Shown piece after piece: positions 45,332 to 55,241 of a stretch of 64,000 bases of DNA. The notes below the pieces were generated by a model. That model was not told where the DNA came from and did no database searches. It worked only from the letters and a program-made list of their open reading frames with translations. The translations under genes and the position numbers were made by a program. How positions within the stretch are numbered: the first letter of the stretch is position 1; each line of letters opens with the position of its first letter. This DNA is from Leptolyngbya boryana PCC 6306 (GTDB lineage Bacteria > Cyanobacteriota > Cyanobacteriia > Leptolyngbyales > Leptolyngbyaceae): the NCBI RefSeq assembly GCF_000353285.1, contig NZ_KB731324.1, forward strand, positions 266,577-330,576, given 5' to 3'.

Positions 45332-46333
45332 CTAATAACTGATTACCAGCCAGATCGGAATTGTCACCAGAATGGCGATCGTACTGAGGGCGATGCTACT
45401 CGCTGCCAGGTTGTGATCTAAGTTGTACTCTTCCGCCAAAATCAAGCTGGCAAAGGCACTGGGAACGCCTGCCATGATGATTAACGATAGCCGGGCATCG
45501 TGATTCAGTCCTAATAAGGTAACGGCGATCGCAACTAAACTTGGCAAAATGACTGCTTTCAAGGCAACCGGGACAGCCGCTGCTTTCAGACTATCAATTC
45601 CATTCAGTTGAATCAAGCGCATCCCCATCAGCAGGAAAGAAGCAGGAATCACAAACAATAACGACGATTGGCAGAGCGTTTCTGCCCAGTTGGGAAATGC
45701 GATCGACTGAGTAAAATAAGCAGCCGCAAATGCCCATAACGTCGGAACCGTCAAAATGTCACGCAGCAAGGTTAAAGGCGTACTTTGAGTTTCCGATCGC
45801 CCATAGTGACTCGCGACTAAAACGCCAACGCCAAAGGTTCCTACAAGATTTTGCGTCACGCTAAAAAATACAGCCCAACTGAGATCTCCATCGCCAATCA
45901 AAGCCGGAATAAGTCCTAACCCAACAAACCCAGTATTGCCGATCGTCGCTGCGATCACAAATGTCCCTTGAGAAGCGCGGTCAAGCGGCGGAAACCAAGG
46001 TTCAATTTTATCGAGCCAAGCGGGTTTGACTTGAGTTTTGAGCCAAATCAAAATTCGCAAAGCAAGCCACGCGATCGTTAACCCTGTGCCGAGGGTGGCG
46101 ATCGTCACTGCGGGAACAATCCCAATATTGGATGAAAAATCTGTTTCTCGTACCAGGGCAAAGATCTGCCAAGGAACACCGACCCAGTAAAGACTTCGAC
46201 CTAAGAATCTTGGAAACGATTCTGGTAAAAAACGAAACAACAATGCTCCCACCCCTGTCCAAAGGATTAAGGGGGTGTAAGCGTGAACCAAACTTCCGAT
46301 CATGCCCTTTCCGCCACTGGGCGCTACTCCCAT
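45332..46333 (-). CDS. AEC family transporter (auxin efflux carrier-like permease)
   Basis: 333 residues with about ten membrane helices, such as 'HAYTPLILWTGVGALLFRFL', 'TVAIATLGTGLTIAWLALRIL'-like segments, 'FVIAATIGNTGFVGLGLIPALIG' and 'LLFVIPASFLLMGMRLIQL'. The 'GNTGFVGLGL' block around the broken helix is typical of the AEC (MdcF/PIN-like) superfamily, and the C-terminus contains 'LIIMAGVPSAFASLILAEEYNLD'. Substrate unknown: organic acids or amino acids in other members. Single gene. An alternative start is at the ATG 30 bp downstream. Confidence 0.87.
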   Translation of the reverse strand: MGVAPSGGKGMIGSLVHAYTPLILWTGVGALLFRFLPESFPRFLGRSLYWVGVPWQIFALVRETDFSSNIGIVPAVTIATLGTGLTIAWLALRILIWLKTQVKPAWLDKIEPWFPPLDRASQGTFVIAATIGNTGFVGLGLIPALIGDGDLSWAVFFSVTQNLVGTFGVGVLVASHYGRSETQSTPLTLLRDILTVPTLWAFAAAYFTQSIAFPNWAETLCQSSLLFVIPASFLLMGMRLIQLNGIDSLKAAAVPVALKAVILPSLVAIAVTLLGLNHDARLSLIIMAGVPSAFASLILAEEYNLDHNLAASSIALSTIAILVTIPIWLVISY

Positions 46334-46397
46334 CGCTATCGTAACGGATCATGAAAGGAATTAGTACAGTCAGAAGAGAGACATTTTTGGCAAAAAA

Positions 46398-48485
46398 TTA
46401 CTGCCAGGTTTTAATTCTCCACTGATTGTCTTGACGAACAAGGGTGTAGCTGACTGTCATATCGCGATCGGTCTGAGTCTCGGCAGGCTGACCCGGCGAA
46501 AAATATTTACGAACTTCCGTCACCGTTGCTTTAGCGATCGCTTGAGTCGGATCAGTCGGGCTGACCTCTACCGTGTCTACTTTCACAGCATGATCGTATT
46601 CAATGTGCTGGTTTTCGCGTTTTGCTTCGTCAGATGCACGTTGCCATTCTGCCAACTTCGGCTCGGCTAAAACTTGCGTCAGTTTGCTAGGGTCATGATT
46701 GCTTCCCATTGCCGCTTTTTTCGCATTGAGCCAAGTTTCGATCGCGGTTTGTGCCAGAGCGACATTCATCTCTCCCGTGAGTGAAACGGGCTGTTCTGCG
46801 GGTTTTAAGTTCACAATGGGCTGATCAAGCTGTACGAGCAGCGGATCAACTGCTGGAGTGCCAGGACTTAGAATGGCTCTGAGTGCGCGAATCATCAGGA
46901 ACCCTAACCCCATCGCCATCGCCACTCCCAGTAAAAGGAGCAACCAGCGCGATCGACGGCTTTCTCTAGGAGGTGCAGTGGATTCATCGTGATCCGGTGC
47001 TTGATAGCGCGATTGAGTCGGACGAGGACGACCATTTCGAGGACGTTCCGATCGCGGCTTTGTTCTTGCGCCATTTGAACCAAGTTTTGCAGACCTTTCC
47101 GCCGCAGGCAGCGGAGCGGTTTCAGCGGTCAGCGTTGCCGTTGCAGAACGATAGCCCCCCAAGTTCTCTTCAGTCACGAAGGTTTGACTGCGCGATCGAC
47201 CATTGCGGCTAACGCTTGAGATCAATTCGCGATGGAGTCCGCGCTCTCCTAAAGACCAATCCGCCACAACTTCACCGTCTGCGGGCAGTTCTTCGAGATA
47301 AGCCTGCACTTGCTCATCTGCAAAATACTCTTTCAGCAAGGCTTCGCGCTTCGCTAGATCGCGGAAATGGGGAAAGACTTCATCTTGAAGCCACCGTTCA
47401 GAATAAAGGCACAGTCCGGGCAATAGATCCGGAGCACCCTGGGAATTTTCACGAATAAAGGCGAGCGGCTCATATTCTTGAGACAGTTCGAGGACTCGAC
47501 TCGCTTCTTCAGTTTGACCGAGCAGTAAGGCACAGACCGATTGCTCTAAATGGACATCTTGCCGACTGCCTAGCCGCGATAACATCCCTTTGGCACGGCG
47601 AATCAAGGCAGGCTGATGCTCAGCAAATCCTCTGGCTAACAGCGAGTATACGGCTAGATAAGTTGCGACAGCTGAAGGACGACGCGATTCTTCTTCAAAC
47701 AGGGCTTGTTGTTCTTCCGCGCTCAAATAACCGCGCAATTGTTGAATAAACCGCAAAAAGTCATCAATGCTTAACCCAGACTGATCGTTTCCGGTTCCAT
47801 CAATGCCGCCCCGTTCTCGCAGCATGTCTTTCAATAAGCGCAACCCGTGCTGACGATCGTTCGCCTCACTTTCCGGCAGCGCTAAGAGTTCCAAAATCCG
47901 GTAGGGTCGCAGTTTATACAAATCAGACTGAATCTCACCCCGCACTCCCGCAAATAAGCCTTCTCGTAACAGCAATTCTTGCCCAGTTTCCAGCGCTTCG
48001 GCGGCACTTTCATACTGTCCTTGTTGCCATTGCTCCCGACCCAGTTCGAGACACGCAAGCGCGATCGTCAATACAATATCCGACAATACAATCCGGGGAT
48101 CACCAAAGCGCCCATCTTTAATCGTTGCGGTTCCGCTACTGAGGTAAGGACGACCGATCTTCAGAACTAATTCATATTCACCCAGCTCTTGGAGAATCAG
48201 CAATCCACCAATGAGTTGCTGATCGTCAATCTCGATCGTGATCGCATCGCTGTCTGATTCGTACTGAGTACTGAGTAGCGTTTCGTCTACTTGTTTACGC
48301 TGCTCTGGATCAGACAACACCGCATAAGCTTGATCTAAAAGGCTGCGGCGCGTGGCAATGGCAGCTTCCGAGTACTCGCGGCGCGGGAGTTGTAAAGTGC
48401 GATCGCGATGAGCTTGCTTCAGTTGGTCTGCCGTCGCTTGCATCGGCAGACCTAAAATTCGGTAGTAGTCGAGCGGTATACGCAC
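46398..48485 (-). CDS. ftn2: Cell-division protein Ftn2/ZipN (ARC6 homologue)
   Basis: 695 residues. A J-domain-like start at 'PLDYYRILGLPMQATADQLKQAHRDRTLQLPRREYSEAAIATRRSLLDQAY' (about 4-60), then a long helical region with a conserved 'PYRILELLALPESEANDRQHGLRLLKDMLRERGGIDG' block, a basic low-complexity linker, one membrane helix at about 515-535 ('WLLLLLGVAMAMGLGFLMI'), and a C-terminal IMS domain (DUF4101, 'ALAQTAIETWLNAKKAAMGSNHD'). It tethers FtsZ to the membrane and recruits division proteins in cyanobacteria, like plant ARC6. The domain order is complete. Confidence 0.92.
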   Translation of the reverse strand: MRIPLDYYRILGLPMQATADQLKQAHRDRTLQLPRREYSEAAIATRRSLLDQAYAVLSDPEQRKQVDETLLSTQYESDSDAITIEIDDQQLIGGLLILQELGEYELVLKIGRPYLSSGTATIKDGRFGDPRIVLSDIVLTIALACLELGREQWQQGQYESAAEALETGQELLLREGLFAGVRGEIQSDLYKLRPYRILELLALPESEANDRQHGLRLLKDMLRERGGIDGTGNDQSGLSIDDFLRFIQQLRGYLSAEEQQALFEEESRRPSAVATYLAVYSLLARGFAEHQPALIRRAKGMLSRLGSRQDVHLEQSVCALLLGQTEEASRVLELSQEYEPLAFIRENSQGAPDLLPGLCLYSERWLQDEVFPHFRDLAKREALLKEYFADEQVQAYLEELPADGEVVADWSLGERGLHRELISSVSRNGRSRSQTFVTEENLGGYRSATATLTAETAPLPAAERSAKLGSNGARTKPRSERPRNGRPRPTQSRYQAPDHDESTAPPRESRRSRWLLLLLGVAMAMGLGFLMIRALRAILSPGTPAVDPLLVQLDQPIVNLKPAEQPVSLTGEMNVALAQTAIETWLNAKKAAMGSNHDPSKLTQVLAEPKLAEWQRASDEAKRENQHIEYDHAVKVDTVEVSPTDPTQAIAKATVTEVRKYFSPGQPAETQTDRDMTVSYTLVRQDNQWRIKTWQ

Positions 48486-48832
48486 GGTTCACGTCCCCAG
48501 CAGTGGTATCGAGTAAAGATTGAGAAGATGACGTTCAAGTTGACAGCCATCATACCCTGTAGATGCAAAGTCGGTAGCTTCCGGGTGCGTAACTTTAAAA
48601 GGTGATCCTAACAATAATCTCATCTATAGAGAGATGGAACCACTTCAAGTTAAATAATTCTTGAAATTTGTTAAAATCTGCCTCTGTGTCTGATACGTTT
48701 CCGGTTTGAGCATTTGATCTTTGATACACCAGGAAGGTATTTTAGATTAGATTATTCAGAATGGCGCGCAATCTTAGGCGCAGTTTTCAATTACTTTCGG
48801 GTCGAGTATTGCAGCGAGGTTAATGGATTCTC
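48486..48832. other. 347-bp divergent intergenic region between ftn2 and pdhA
   Basis: It has no frame of note. It should contain the promoters of both genes. An AT-rich stretch with ttcttgaaatttgttaaaat (48649-48669 region) could be part of a promoter, but I cannot assign the boxes with confidence. Confidence 0.4.
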
Positions 48833-49864
48833 ATGGTTCAAGAAAGAGCATTTCCCGCATTCCAGACCGTTCCCGCGCAAGTGACTCGCGAGGAAGGCTT
48901 GATGCTATATGAAGATATGGTTCTCGGTCGCTTCTTTGAAGATAAGTGCGCCGAAATGTACTATCGCGGCAAGATGTTTGGGTTCGTTCACTTATATAAC
49001 GGACAAGAGGCGGTTTCGACGGGTGTAATCCGAGCGATGCGCCAGAGTGAGGACTATGTCTGTAGTACGTACCGGGATCACGTTCATGCACTCAGCTGCG
49101 GAGTTCCGGCTCGCGAGGTGATGGCGGAGCTGTTTGGCAAGGCGACGGGCTGTAGTAAGGGTCGGGGCGGTTCGATGCACTTGTTTTCAGCAGAGCATCG
49201 ATTACTCGGCGGATTTGCATTTATCGGAGAAGGGATTCCCGTCGCGACTGGGGCAGCATTCCAGTCGAAATATCGGCGCGAAGTGATGGGCGATGAGAGT
49301 GCCGATCAGGTTACGGCTTGCTTCTTCGGTGATGGCACAACGAATAATGGTCAGTTCTTTGAATGTCTGAATATGGCAGCGTTGTGGAAGTTGCCGATTA
49401 TTTTCGTAGTCGAGAATAATAAGTGGGCGATCGGCATGGCACACGATCGAGCCAGTTCTCAGACTGAGATTTACAAAAAGGCGAGTGTCTTTGGGATGCC
49501 GGGTTACGAAGTCGATGGCATGGATGTGCTAGCGGTTCGGGGCGTGGCTCAAGAAGCGGTGAGACGGGCACGGGCTGGAGAAGGGCCGACTTTGATTGAG
49601 TGTTTGACATATCGATTTAGAGGACACTCGCTGGCTGATCCGGATGAACTGCGATCGAAAGAAGAGAAAGAAGCTTGGTTAGCGCGTGATCCGTTGAAGA
49701 AGCTTTCGGCTTATCTGATTGAGCAGAGTTTGGTGACGCAGTCGGAATTGAAGGACATCGAGAAGAAGGTACAAGCTGTTGTCGAGGATGCGGTGAAGTT
49801 TGGGTTAGAGAGTCCTGAACCTGATCCGAGTGAACTTTATAAGTACATCTTTGCTGAGGATTAA
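48833..49864 (+). CDS. pdhA: Pyruvate dehydrogenase E1 component, alpha subunit
   Basis: 343 residues. '[37 protein letters not shown]' and '[39 protein letters not shown]' are signature sequences. The thiamine-diphosphate motif is '[35 protein letters not shown]' (GDG...NN, about 164-198), and the regulatory loop is '[20 protein letters not shown]'. With E1-beta, E2 and E3, which are not here, it converts pyruvate to acetyl-CoA. A short terminator follows. Confidence 0.96.
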   Translation: MVQERAFPAFQTVPAQVTREEGLMLYEDMVLGRFFEDKCAEMYYRGKMFGFVHLYNGQEAVSTGVIRAMRQSEDYVCSTYRDHVHALSCGVPAREVMAELFGKATGCSKGRGGSMHLFSAEHRLLGGFAFIGEGIPVATGAAFQSKYRREVMGDESADQVTACFFGDGTTNNGQFFECLNMAALWKLPIIFVVENNKWAIGMAHDRASSQTEIYKKASVFGMPGYEVDGMDVLAVRGVAQEAVRRARAGEGPTLIECLTYRFRGHSLADPDELRSKEEKEAWLARDPLKKLSAYLIEQSLVTQSELKDIEKKVQAVVEDAVKFGLESPEPDPSELYKYIFAED

Positions 49865-49872
49865 TCGAGTTG

Positions 49873-49899
49873 AGGTCGGTCTTAGGATCGACCTTTTTT
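49873..49899 (+). terminator. Rho-independent terminator of pdhA
   Basis: Stem aggtcg/cgacct with a 10-nt loop and a run of six T, 9 bp after the stop codon. Confidence 0.7.
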
Positions 49900-49999
49900 A
49901 TTAATTTATTGCAATCGCAAGGGCTTTTAGGAATCGGAAGTTGAGAAGTGCGGAAAGCAACATCTTTGTGGCTGTAGCTGATGAAAACGAGAGAGTCTC

Positions 50000-50353
50000 T
50001 TAAGCCACAGCCTCACCTGTTCCAAAATCCGTATATTGACGAATTTCAGGTTCATGAAACGCCAGGATGATATCTTGCTTTGGAACACCTAGCTCGACCA
50101 GTCGATTTGCAATTCCTTCCTCTGTTCCATCATGCTGAATCCAAATCTTTCCATCTTTAATATCTAGATGTAGAATGCAGCCAAAATCTCGACGTGTACC
50201 CCGCCAACCCACATAGAGCAGTTGATAGTGATCCTGTTCTGTATCAAATAAAGTTTGGACTTCGTACTCCTGAGCATTTCGAGGTCGAGAAGCACGCGAT
50301 CGACGTTCAGAAAGTAACTGACGAATGTATTGGCGATATTGCTCTACAGCCAT
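50000..50353 (-). CDS. xisI: XisI family protein
   Basis: 117 residues. 'YRQYIRQLLSERRS', 'LFDTEQDHYQLLYVGWRGTRRDFGCILHLDIKDGKIWIQHDGTEEGIANRLVELGVPKQDIILAFHEPEIRQYTDF' is a complete XisI fold. XisI and XisH were named as factors controlling fdxN element excision in heterocysts, but they are widespread in cyanobacteria without such elements, often as a linked pair. The gene overlaps xisH by 10 bp. No excision element is seen in the window. Confidence 0.92.
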   Translation of the reverse strand: MAVEQYRQYIRQLLSERRSRASRPRNAQEYEVQTLFDTEQDHYQLLYVGWRGTRRDFGCILHLDIKDGKIWIQHDGTEEGIANRLVELGVPKQDIILAFHEPEIRQYTDFGTGEAVA

Positions 50354-50754
50354 TGTGTAAAGACCTCCTGTTGTACGTCATAAATTACCAAGCGAAGTTG
50401 ATACCGCTCAACTGCTGAAACGATAAATTTTCTCTGAAAGAAAGTGGTGTAAACTGGCTCGCGTACTGCAAGGTAAAGCCGTCGATCGGGTTCAATTTGT
50501 GTCAGTGCGTCCCGATAATTCAGAAACTGCCCCAAAGCAGTATGAAACTCTCCAACATTGGATGGACTGATGAAACTTTTGACTTCTACTGCAATCTTTC
50601 GTCCTTCTCGTTCTGCGGCAAGGAGTTGTTCGGCAGCTAAATCAATTTCAAAATCGACATCATCCACATTGATCTCGTAAGGATCATCTGTAATGTTCCA
50701 CCCTTCCTTTTCTAGGGCAGTTCTTACAACTTGATGAAATCGATCTTTTGCCAT
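50344..50754 (-). CDS. xisH: XisH family PD-(D/E)XK-like protein
   Basis: 136 residues. 'AKDRFHQVVRTALEKEGWNITDDPYEI', 'FEIDLAAEQLLAAEREGRKIAVEVKSFISPSNVGEFHTALGQFLNYR' and 'RRLYLAVREPVY' match XisH, which has a restriction-endonuclease-like core (D...EVK at about 37 and 56-58). It is translated just upstream of xisI with overlap. The pair has been proposed to behave as a nuclease-plus-partner module; the biological role here is unknown. Confidence 0.92.
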   Translation of the reverse strand: MAKDRFHQVVRTALEKEGWNITDDPYEINVDDVDFEIDLAAEQLLAAEREGRKIAVEVKSFISPSNVGEFHTALGQFLNYRDALTQIEPDRRLYLAVREPVYTTFFQRKFIVSAVERYQLRLVIYDVQQEVFTQWL

Positions 50755-50946
50755 TAGACTTCTAAGCTCATTCTCTTCTCATTGTAGATAAGCTCTGATT
50801 CAAAAAACGAGCATGATCTCTACATGGGCTAGAAACTGCGATCTCGAGCCAGCACGAGGTAAACAGTAGGGATATGAAATTAAATCTCTCGGTTAGAATC
50901 ATCAGATATGAGTCTGGTCGCAGACTATAAAACACAGTAAATTTCT

Positions 50947-51849
50947 ATGAATCGATCAGAACGATTTCGAGGGTGTCTGTTAGGACTAGCTGCAGGCGAT
51001 GCTGTAGGCACAACGGTTGAATTTCAGCGTCGTGGCTCTTTCTCTCCTGTAACAGATATGGTCGGCGGAGGCCCATTTAACCTCAAGCCTGGTCAATGGA
51101 CTGACGATACATCAATGGCGTTATGCCTGGCGACTAGTCTCGTCGAGGTTGGTGCATTTGATGCGATCGATCAAATGCATCGTTACTGCAATTGGTATGA
51201 GAACGGTTATCTGAGCAGTACTGGTGACTGCTTTGACATTGGTAACACAGTCTGTCAAGCCTTGCATCAATACAAAACCTCTGGCAATCCATTTAGCGGT
51301 TCCACGAGTCCACGGTCTGCCGGAAATGGCTGTTTGATGCGACTCGCACCTATCCCTATGTTTTATTTCTCAGACCGCGATCGCATTCTACATTTTTCCG
51401 GTGAGAGTTCTCGAACAACACATGGTGCACCAGAGTGTATTGAGGCAAGTCGTTTGTTTGGAGACATCCTGTTCCGCGCACTCTCAGGAGCTAGCAAAAC
51501 AGAGATTCTTTTTGGGAATAATCGAGAAACAATTACATCTCCATCCATTCAATCGATTGCTCGTGGGGAGTATCAAAGTAAACAAGTCAATGATATACGT
51601 GGCACAGGATATGTTGTCGAGAGTTTAGAAGCTGCACTTTGGTGTTTCTGGACAACAGAAACTTATGAACAAGCAATCCTTACAGCGACTAACTTGGGCG
51701 ATGATGCAGATACAACCGCTGCTATTTGTGGGCAAGTTGCTGGAGCGTATTACGGAGAATCGGGTATCCCGATCGATTGGCTTAGAAAACTTACGATGCG
51801 CGATGAAATTACTAAGCTTGCTGATCAGTTACAAACTGCTGCGGCATAA
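50947..51849 (+). CDS. ADP-ribosylglycohydrolase family protein
   Basis: 300 residues. 'RFRGCLLGLAAGDAVGTTVEF' (about 6-26), 'PGQWTDDTSMALCLATSLVEVG' with the metal-binding TDD, 'GNGCLMRLAPIPMFYF', 'SSRTTHGAPECIEASRLFGDIL' and 'ATNLGDDADTTAAICGQVAGAYYG' with the second metal site (DDADT) are all present. It removes ADP-ribose from proteins or other molecules (DraG/ARH family). The substrate is unknown; no ADP-ribosyltransferase is nearby. Single gene. Confidence 0.93.
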   Translation: MNRSERFRGCLLGLAAGDAVGTTVEFQRRGSFSPVTDMVGGGPFNLKPGQWTDDTSMALCLATSLVEVGAFDAIDQMHRYCNWYENGYLSSTGDCFDIGNTVCQALHQYKTSGNPFSGSTSPRSAGNGCLMRLAPIPMFYFSDRDRILHFSGESSRTTHGAPECIEASRLFGDILFRALSGASKTEILFGNNRETITSPSIQSIARGEYQSKQVNDIRGTGYVVESLEAALWCFWTTETYEQAILTATNLGDDADTTAAICGQVAGAYYGESGIPIDWLRKLTMRDEITKLADQLQTAAA

Positions 51850-52033
51850 GCCTCAACACACACCGCTCGCAAAGAGATGATTGGTTAGAATTCAAAACTG
51901 TCTGCGGTGGATAATTGGGAACGATAGCTAGCTTCAGTTTCTGGTCGAGGAGACGACATCAACATTTCTACAGCAGGCACGGATACTACTGTAAACCTTG
52001 AGTACCAATGCCTGAAATCACGGTGAGAATTGC

Positions 52034-52867
52034 TTAAGGTAGCCAGGGATATTTGCGAAAGTCAGGTTTGCGTTTTTCTAGAAAAGCTTGTTTGCCTTCG
52101 GAGCCTTCTTCGGTCATGTAGTAGAGCATCGTTGCGTTTCCAGCGAGTTCTTGAAGTCCAGCTTGTCCGTCACAGTCAGCATTTAAGGCAGCTTTCAGGC
52201 AGCGAATCGCGATCGGGCTTTTCTCCAAAATTTCCTGTGCCCACTGAATCCCTTCTGCTTCAAGTTGTTCAACGGGGACAACAGTATTGACGAGTCCCAT
52301 GTCTAGAGCTTCTTGAGCATTGTATTGACGGCAGAGGTACCAGATTTCGCGAGCTTTTTTCTGTCCTACAATTCGAGCCATGTAGCTTGCGCCAAATCCA
52401 CCATCGAAGCTGCCCACTTTTGGCCCTGTTTGACCAAAAACTGCATTATCAGCCGCGATCGTCAAATCACAGAGCAAATGCAAGACATGACCACCGCCGA
52501 TTGCATATCCCGCAACCAAAGCAATGATCGCTTTTGGCATCGATCGAATCAAGCGCTGTAAGTCGAGAACATTTAATCTCGGTACGCCTGCTTCGTCAAC
52601 ATAGCCTGCATGACCGCGAACGCTTTGATCTCCACCAGAACAGAAGGCATATTTGCCATCAGTGTGAGGTCCTGCGCCTGTGAAGAGGATCACTCCAATG
52701 CGGGAATCTTCGCGGGCATTGGCAAATGCGTCGTAGAGTTCGACGATCGTTTTAGGGCGGAAAGCGTTGCGTTTGTGAGGGCGATTGATGGTGATTTTGG
52801 CGATGCCGTCGGCTTTGTGATAGAGGATATCTTCGTAGTCTTTAACAGGTGTCCAGTCCAGAGTCAT
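52034..52867 (-). CDS. menB: 1,4-dihydroxy-2-naphthoyl-CoA synthase
   Basis: 277 residues. Crotonase fold with the MenB-specific '[11 protein letters not shown]', '[48 protein letters not shown]' (active-site Asp) and '[14 protein letters not shown]'-like '[23 protein letters not shown]', ending 'FRKYPWLP'. It catalyses ring closure of o-succinylbenzoyl-CoA in phylloquinone (vitamin K1) synthesis, needed for photosystem I. The last gene of the menF-uma2-menD-menB operon, with a 4-bp overlap with menD. Confidence 0.96.
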   Translation of the reverse strand: MTLDWTPVKDYEDILYHKADGIAKITINRPHKRNAFRPKTIVELYDAFANAREDSRIGVILFTGAGPHTDGKYAFCSGGDQSVRGHAGYVDEAGVPRLNVLDLQRLIRSMPKAIIALVAGYAIGGGHVLHLLCDLTIAADNAVFGQTGPKVGSFDGGFGASYMARIVGQKKAREIWYLCRQYNAQEALDMGLVNTVVPVEQLEAEGIQWAQEILEKSPIAIRCLKAALNADCDGQAGLQELAGNATMLYYMTEEGSEGKQAFLEKRKPDFRKYPWLP

Positions 52868-54567
52868 AGTAAATTCGCAAAGTGTTTTAGTTTGGTTTTG
52901 CGCCAGTTGGCATCGTGATGGCGATCGGTTCTGAGTTCTAGAACTCGAATACCATCAGGTGGGAGAGGATTTAAGCGATCGCGCAATTGATCCCAAGTTT
53001 CGATGATTTCATGTTTTACGTCGTATGTTTGACAGAGTTTAGAGAAATCTATGTTTTGGGGCGTTGCAAAAAATTCTTCAAAGGGCGGATCAAACGGTGC
53101 GATGGGAAGCATTCCGAAGATTCCGCCACCGTTGTTATTGATTAGCACGATCGTTAAATGTCCTTTGAACTGCGATCGCATTAAAAATCCATTTGTATCA
53201 TGTAGGAGCGCTAAATCTCCAGTGAGCATCACGGCAGTCTGATGATGAGCAATTCCCAATGCAGTAGACAGTGTGCCATCAATACCGTTCGCGCCTCGGT
53301 TGAAAAAGGGTTGAATCCTTAAATCTCCAGGCTTCCAGAAGAATTCAGCATCGCGCACAGGCATACTGCTTGCAATAAAAAGAGGAATATCAGGCGGAAG
53401 TGTTTGAGACAGAAGCCAAGCAGATTTGCCCTCAAATAAGGCAGTTTCTTCAGCAAGGCTTTGGTCAATGATTTGACGCATTTTAGATTCTGCTGCGAGC
53501 CAATCTTTGAGAAAGTCTGTGATGGGTAGAGTGGGAACGGTTTGGAGATCTTCGATCGACAAGCGAATGTGAATGGTTCTGCTATGCAGCGGGTCAAGAC
53601 TACGATCGCTCGGATCAAGGACGTATTGCAAGGGTTGAATTTGCTCAAGCCAGAGTCGCACCTCTTTACTAGTTGGCATTTCACCAATTCGGATCACTAC
53701 TTCAGGAGCAAGGTTTTTCGCTAACTCTTTGTTTCTTAAAATTGTGTCGTAAGTAGAGATTAAGTAAGGATTGAGGCTGGCAAAGTTCCGAAGGGGAGAG
53801 AGAGCTTCAGCGAAAACGGGCATTGAGAGCGATTTAGAGAGGAGTGCGATCGATTCACAGTATTTTTGTAGATCTTTAGGTTGGGAGACTCCTGCAATGA
53901 TGATTCCTCGTTGGGTTGCTAGATCGTCGGGAAGCCCCCTAAATCCCCCAAGCTTGGGGGACTTTGAATTGGAAAGATGCTCGAAGAAATTAGCAGGTAA
54001 TTGAGCAGGCATTCCTGATTGTTCGATGGGTGCTAGCGGTTCTCGAAAAGGTAAGTTTAGATGCACCACTCCTGGAATTGGATATTGAGTTTGCTCGATC
54101 GCATTCAGAACGGTCTGTCTTAAATATGACAGGAGTGATAGTTCTGGAATTGTAATTTCAGTGTAGAAATTTGTGAATGAGCCGAAGAGTTTTTGTTGAT
54201 CGATCGCTTGTCCTGCATTGCAATTTCTCAACTCTGGCGGGCGATCTGCGGTTAAGACTAGCAAAGGAACTCGACTTTCTCTGGCTTCGACTACAGCAGG
54301 AAAAAAGTTAGCTCCGGCTGATCCGGAAGTACAGACTAAAACAACAGGCTGATGCGTTCTTCGAGCAATTCCTAAAGCGAAAAAAGAAGCCGATCTCTCA
54401 TCTAAAATCGGAATCGCTTCAATGTCTGGATGTCTAGCAAAAGCAACAGTTAGAGGAGTCGATCGAGAACCGGGACAGATAATTGCTGTTTTTAATCCTG
54501 ATCGAGCTAATGTCTCAACGAGCACCGATGCCCACAAGGTATTGATATTCCGAAAATCTAAGTTCAT
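52864..54567 (-). CDS. menD: 2-succinyl-5-enolpyruvyl-6-hydroxy-3-cyclohexene-1-carboxylate synthase
   Basis: 567 residues. The TPP-enzyme N-terminus '[36 protein letters not shown]' and C-terminal '[35 protein letters not shown]' identify MenD; '[40 protein letters not shown]' is another signature. It condenses 2-oxoglutarate and isochorismate. Residues about 201-215 ('[15 protein letters not shown]') are encoded by the common cyanobacterial dispersed repeat at 53933-53967, here read in frame without disrupting the protein. 4-bp overlaps on both sides. Confidence 0.95.
   Translation of the reverse strand: MNLDFRNINTLWASVLVETLARSGLKTAIICPGSRSTPLTVAFARHPDIEAIPILDERSASFFALGIARRTHQPVVLVCTSGSAGANFFPAVVEARESRVPLLVLTADRPPELRNCNAGQAIDQQKLFGSFTNFYTEITIPELSLLSYLRQTVLNAIEQTQYPIPGVVHLNLPFREPLAPIEQSGMPAQLPANFFEHLSNSKSPKLGGFRGLPDDLATQRGIIIAGVSQPKDLQKYCESIALLSKSLSMPVFAEALSPLRNFASLNPYLISTYDTILRNKELAKNLAPEVVIRIGEMPTSKEVRLWLEQIQPLQYVLDPSDRSLDPLHSRTIHIRLSIEDLQTVPTLPITDFLKDWLAAESKMRQIIDQSLAEETALFEGKSAWLLSQTLPPDIPLFIASSMPVRDAEFFWKPGDLRIQPFFNRGANGIDGTLSTALGIAHHQTAVMLTGDLALLHDTNGFLMRSQFKGHLTIVLINNNGGGIFGMLPIAPFDPPFEEFFATPQNIDFSKLCQTYDVKHEIIETWDQLRDRLNPLPPDGIRVLELRTDRHHDANWRKTKLKHFANLL
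53933..53967. repeat. Dispersed repeat (gccccctaaatcccccaagc...gggggacttt) inside menD
   Basis: It has the palindrome cccccaagcttggggg and the gccccctaaat / agtcccc boundaries known as a frequent intergenic repeat in many cyanobacteria. In this window it is seen once and lies inside a coding region, in frame, giving a short insert in MenD. Confidence 0.7.
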
Positions 54568-55241
54568 CTCGATCGCAGTGCTTCTACAAAGGCTTGATGT
54601 TCTGGAGATTGCACACCAGCTTGAACGGTTTGAACAACTGCAAGCCTATCTCCGCTTAAAAGGGCATCAGCTTTGAGCCATAGTCCAGGAAAAACTCGCG
54701 ATCGCATGATTCCTTGTTCATCTGGCAAAATTGGCTGATATTCCGCATCTATCAATTCAACCCAGTCCAATTTATTTTCAAACGATTGCCAGACGATATA
54801 CTCTTGCACACCATTTCGACGATAAACTTGCTTTTTCGTTCCAGTGTCGATCGACGCACTACTGGCTGCAATTTCAACTACTAGCTCAGGAGCACCTGAT
54901 AAATAGCGATCTTTGTCGATCGTAATTCTGCCTCCGCAGGATGGATCAATGAATAAAACTAAGTCAGGTTGAGGCTCATTATCTAAATCCAGGCGAACTG
55001 TAGGAGTATCACCCAGACGAACGCCAGGAGTAGAAACAATGTAGGTATACAGCCAACCGTTCATATCGCTATGAGGTTCGGCATGGGGTTCAAATCGTAA
55101 GGGAGAAGCCACGTATACAATTCCTTCGATGAGTTCAGCTTTTTTGATTCGGGGATCAGCGCTGTATCGTCGCTCGAATTCTGGGCGGGATAAGCGATCG
55201 CCGTTTTCCAAAGGTGGAATTTTGCTCAAAGGAGTGTTCAT
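54564..55241 (-). CDS. Uma2 family nuclease-like protein within the men operon
   Basis: 225 residues. 'PEFERRYSADPRIKKAELIEGIVYVASPLRFEPHAEPHSDMNGWL', 'RLDLDNEPQPDLVLFIDP', 'PELVVEIAASSASIDTGTKKQVYRRNGVQEYIVWQ' give the Uma2 core with D, E and K of the PD-(D/E)XK site. It is translated with a 4-bp overlap to both menF and menD, so it must be expressed with the phylloquinone genes. A functional link with quinone synthesis is not known. It may be a late insertion into the operon. Confidence 0.9.
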   Translation of the reverse strand: MNTPLSKIPPLENGDRLSRPEFERRYSADPRIKKAELIEGIVYVASPLRFEPHAEPHSDMNGWLYTYIVSTPGVRLGDTPTVRLDLDNEPQPDLVLFIDPSCGGRITIDKDRYLSGAPELVVEIAASSASIDTGTKKQVYRRNGVQEYIVWQSFENKLDWVELIDAEYQPILPDEQGIMRSRVFPGLWLKADALLSGDRLAVVQTVQAGVQSPEHQAFVEALRSR

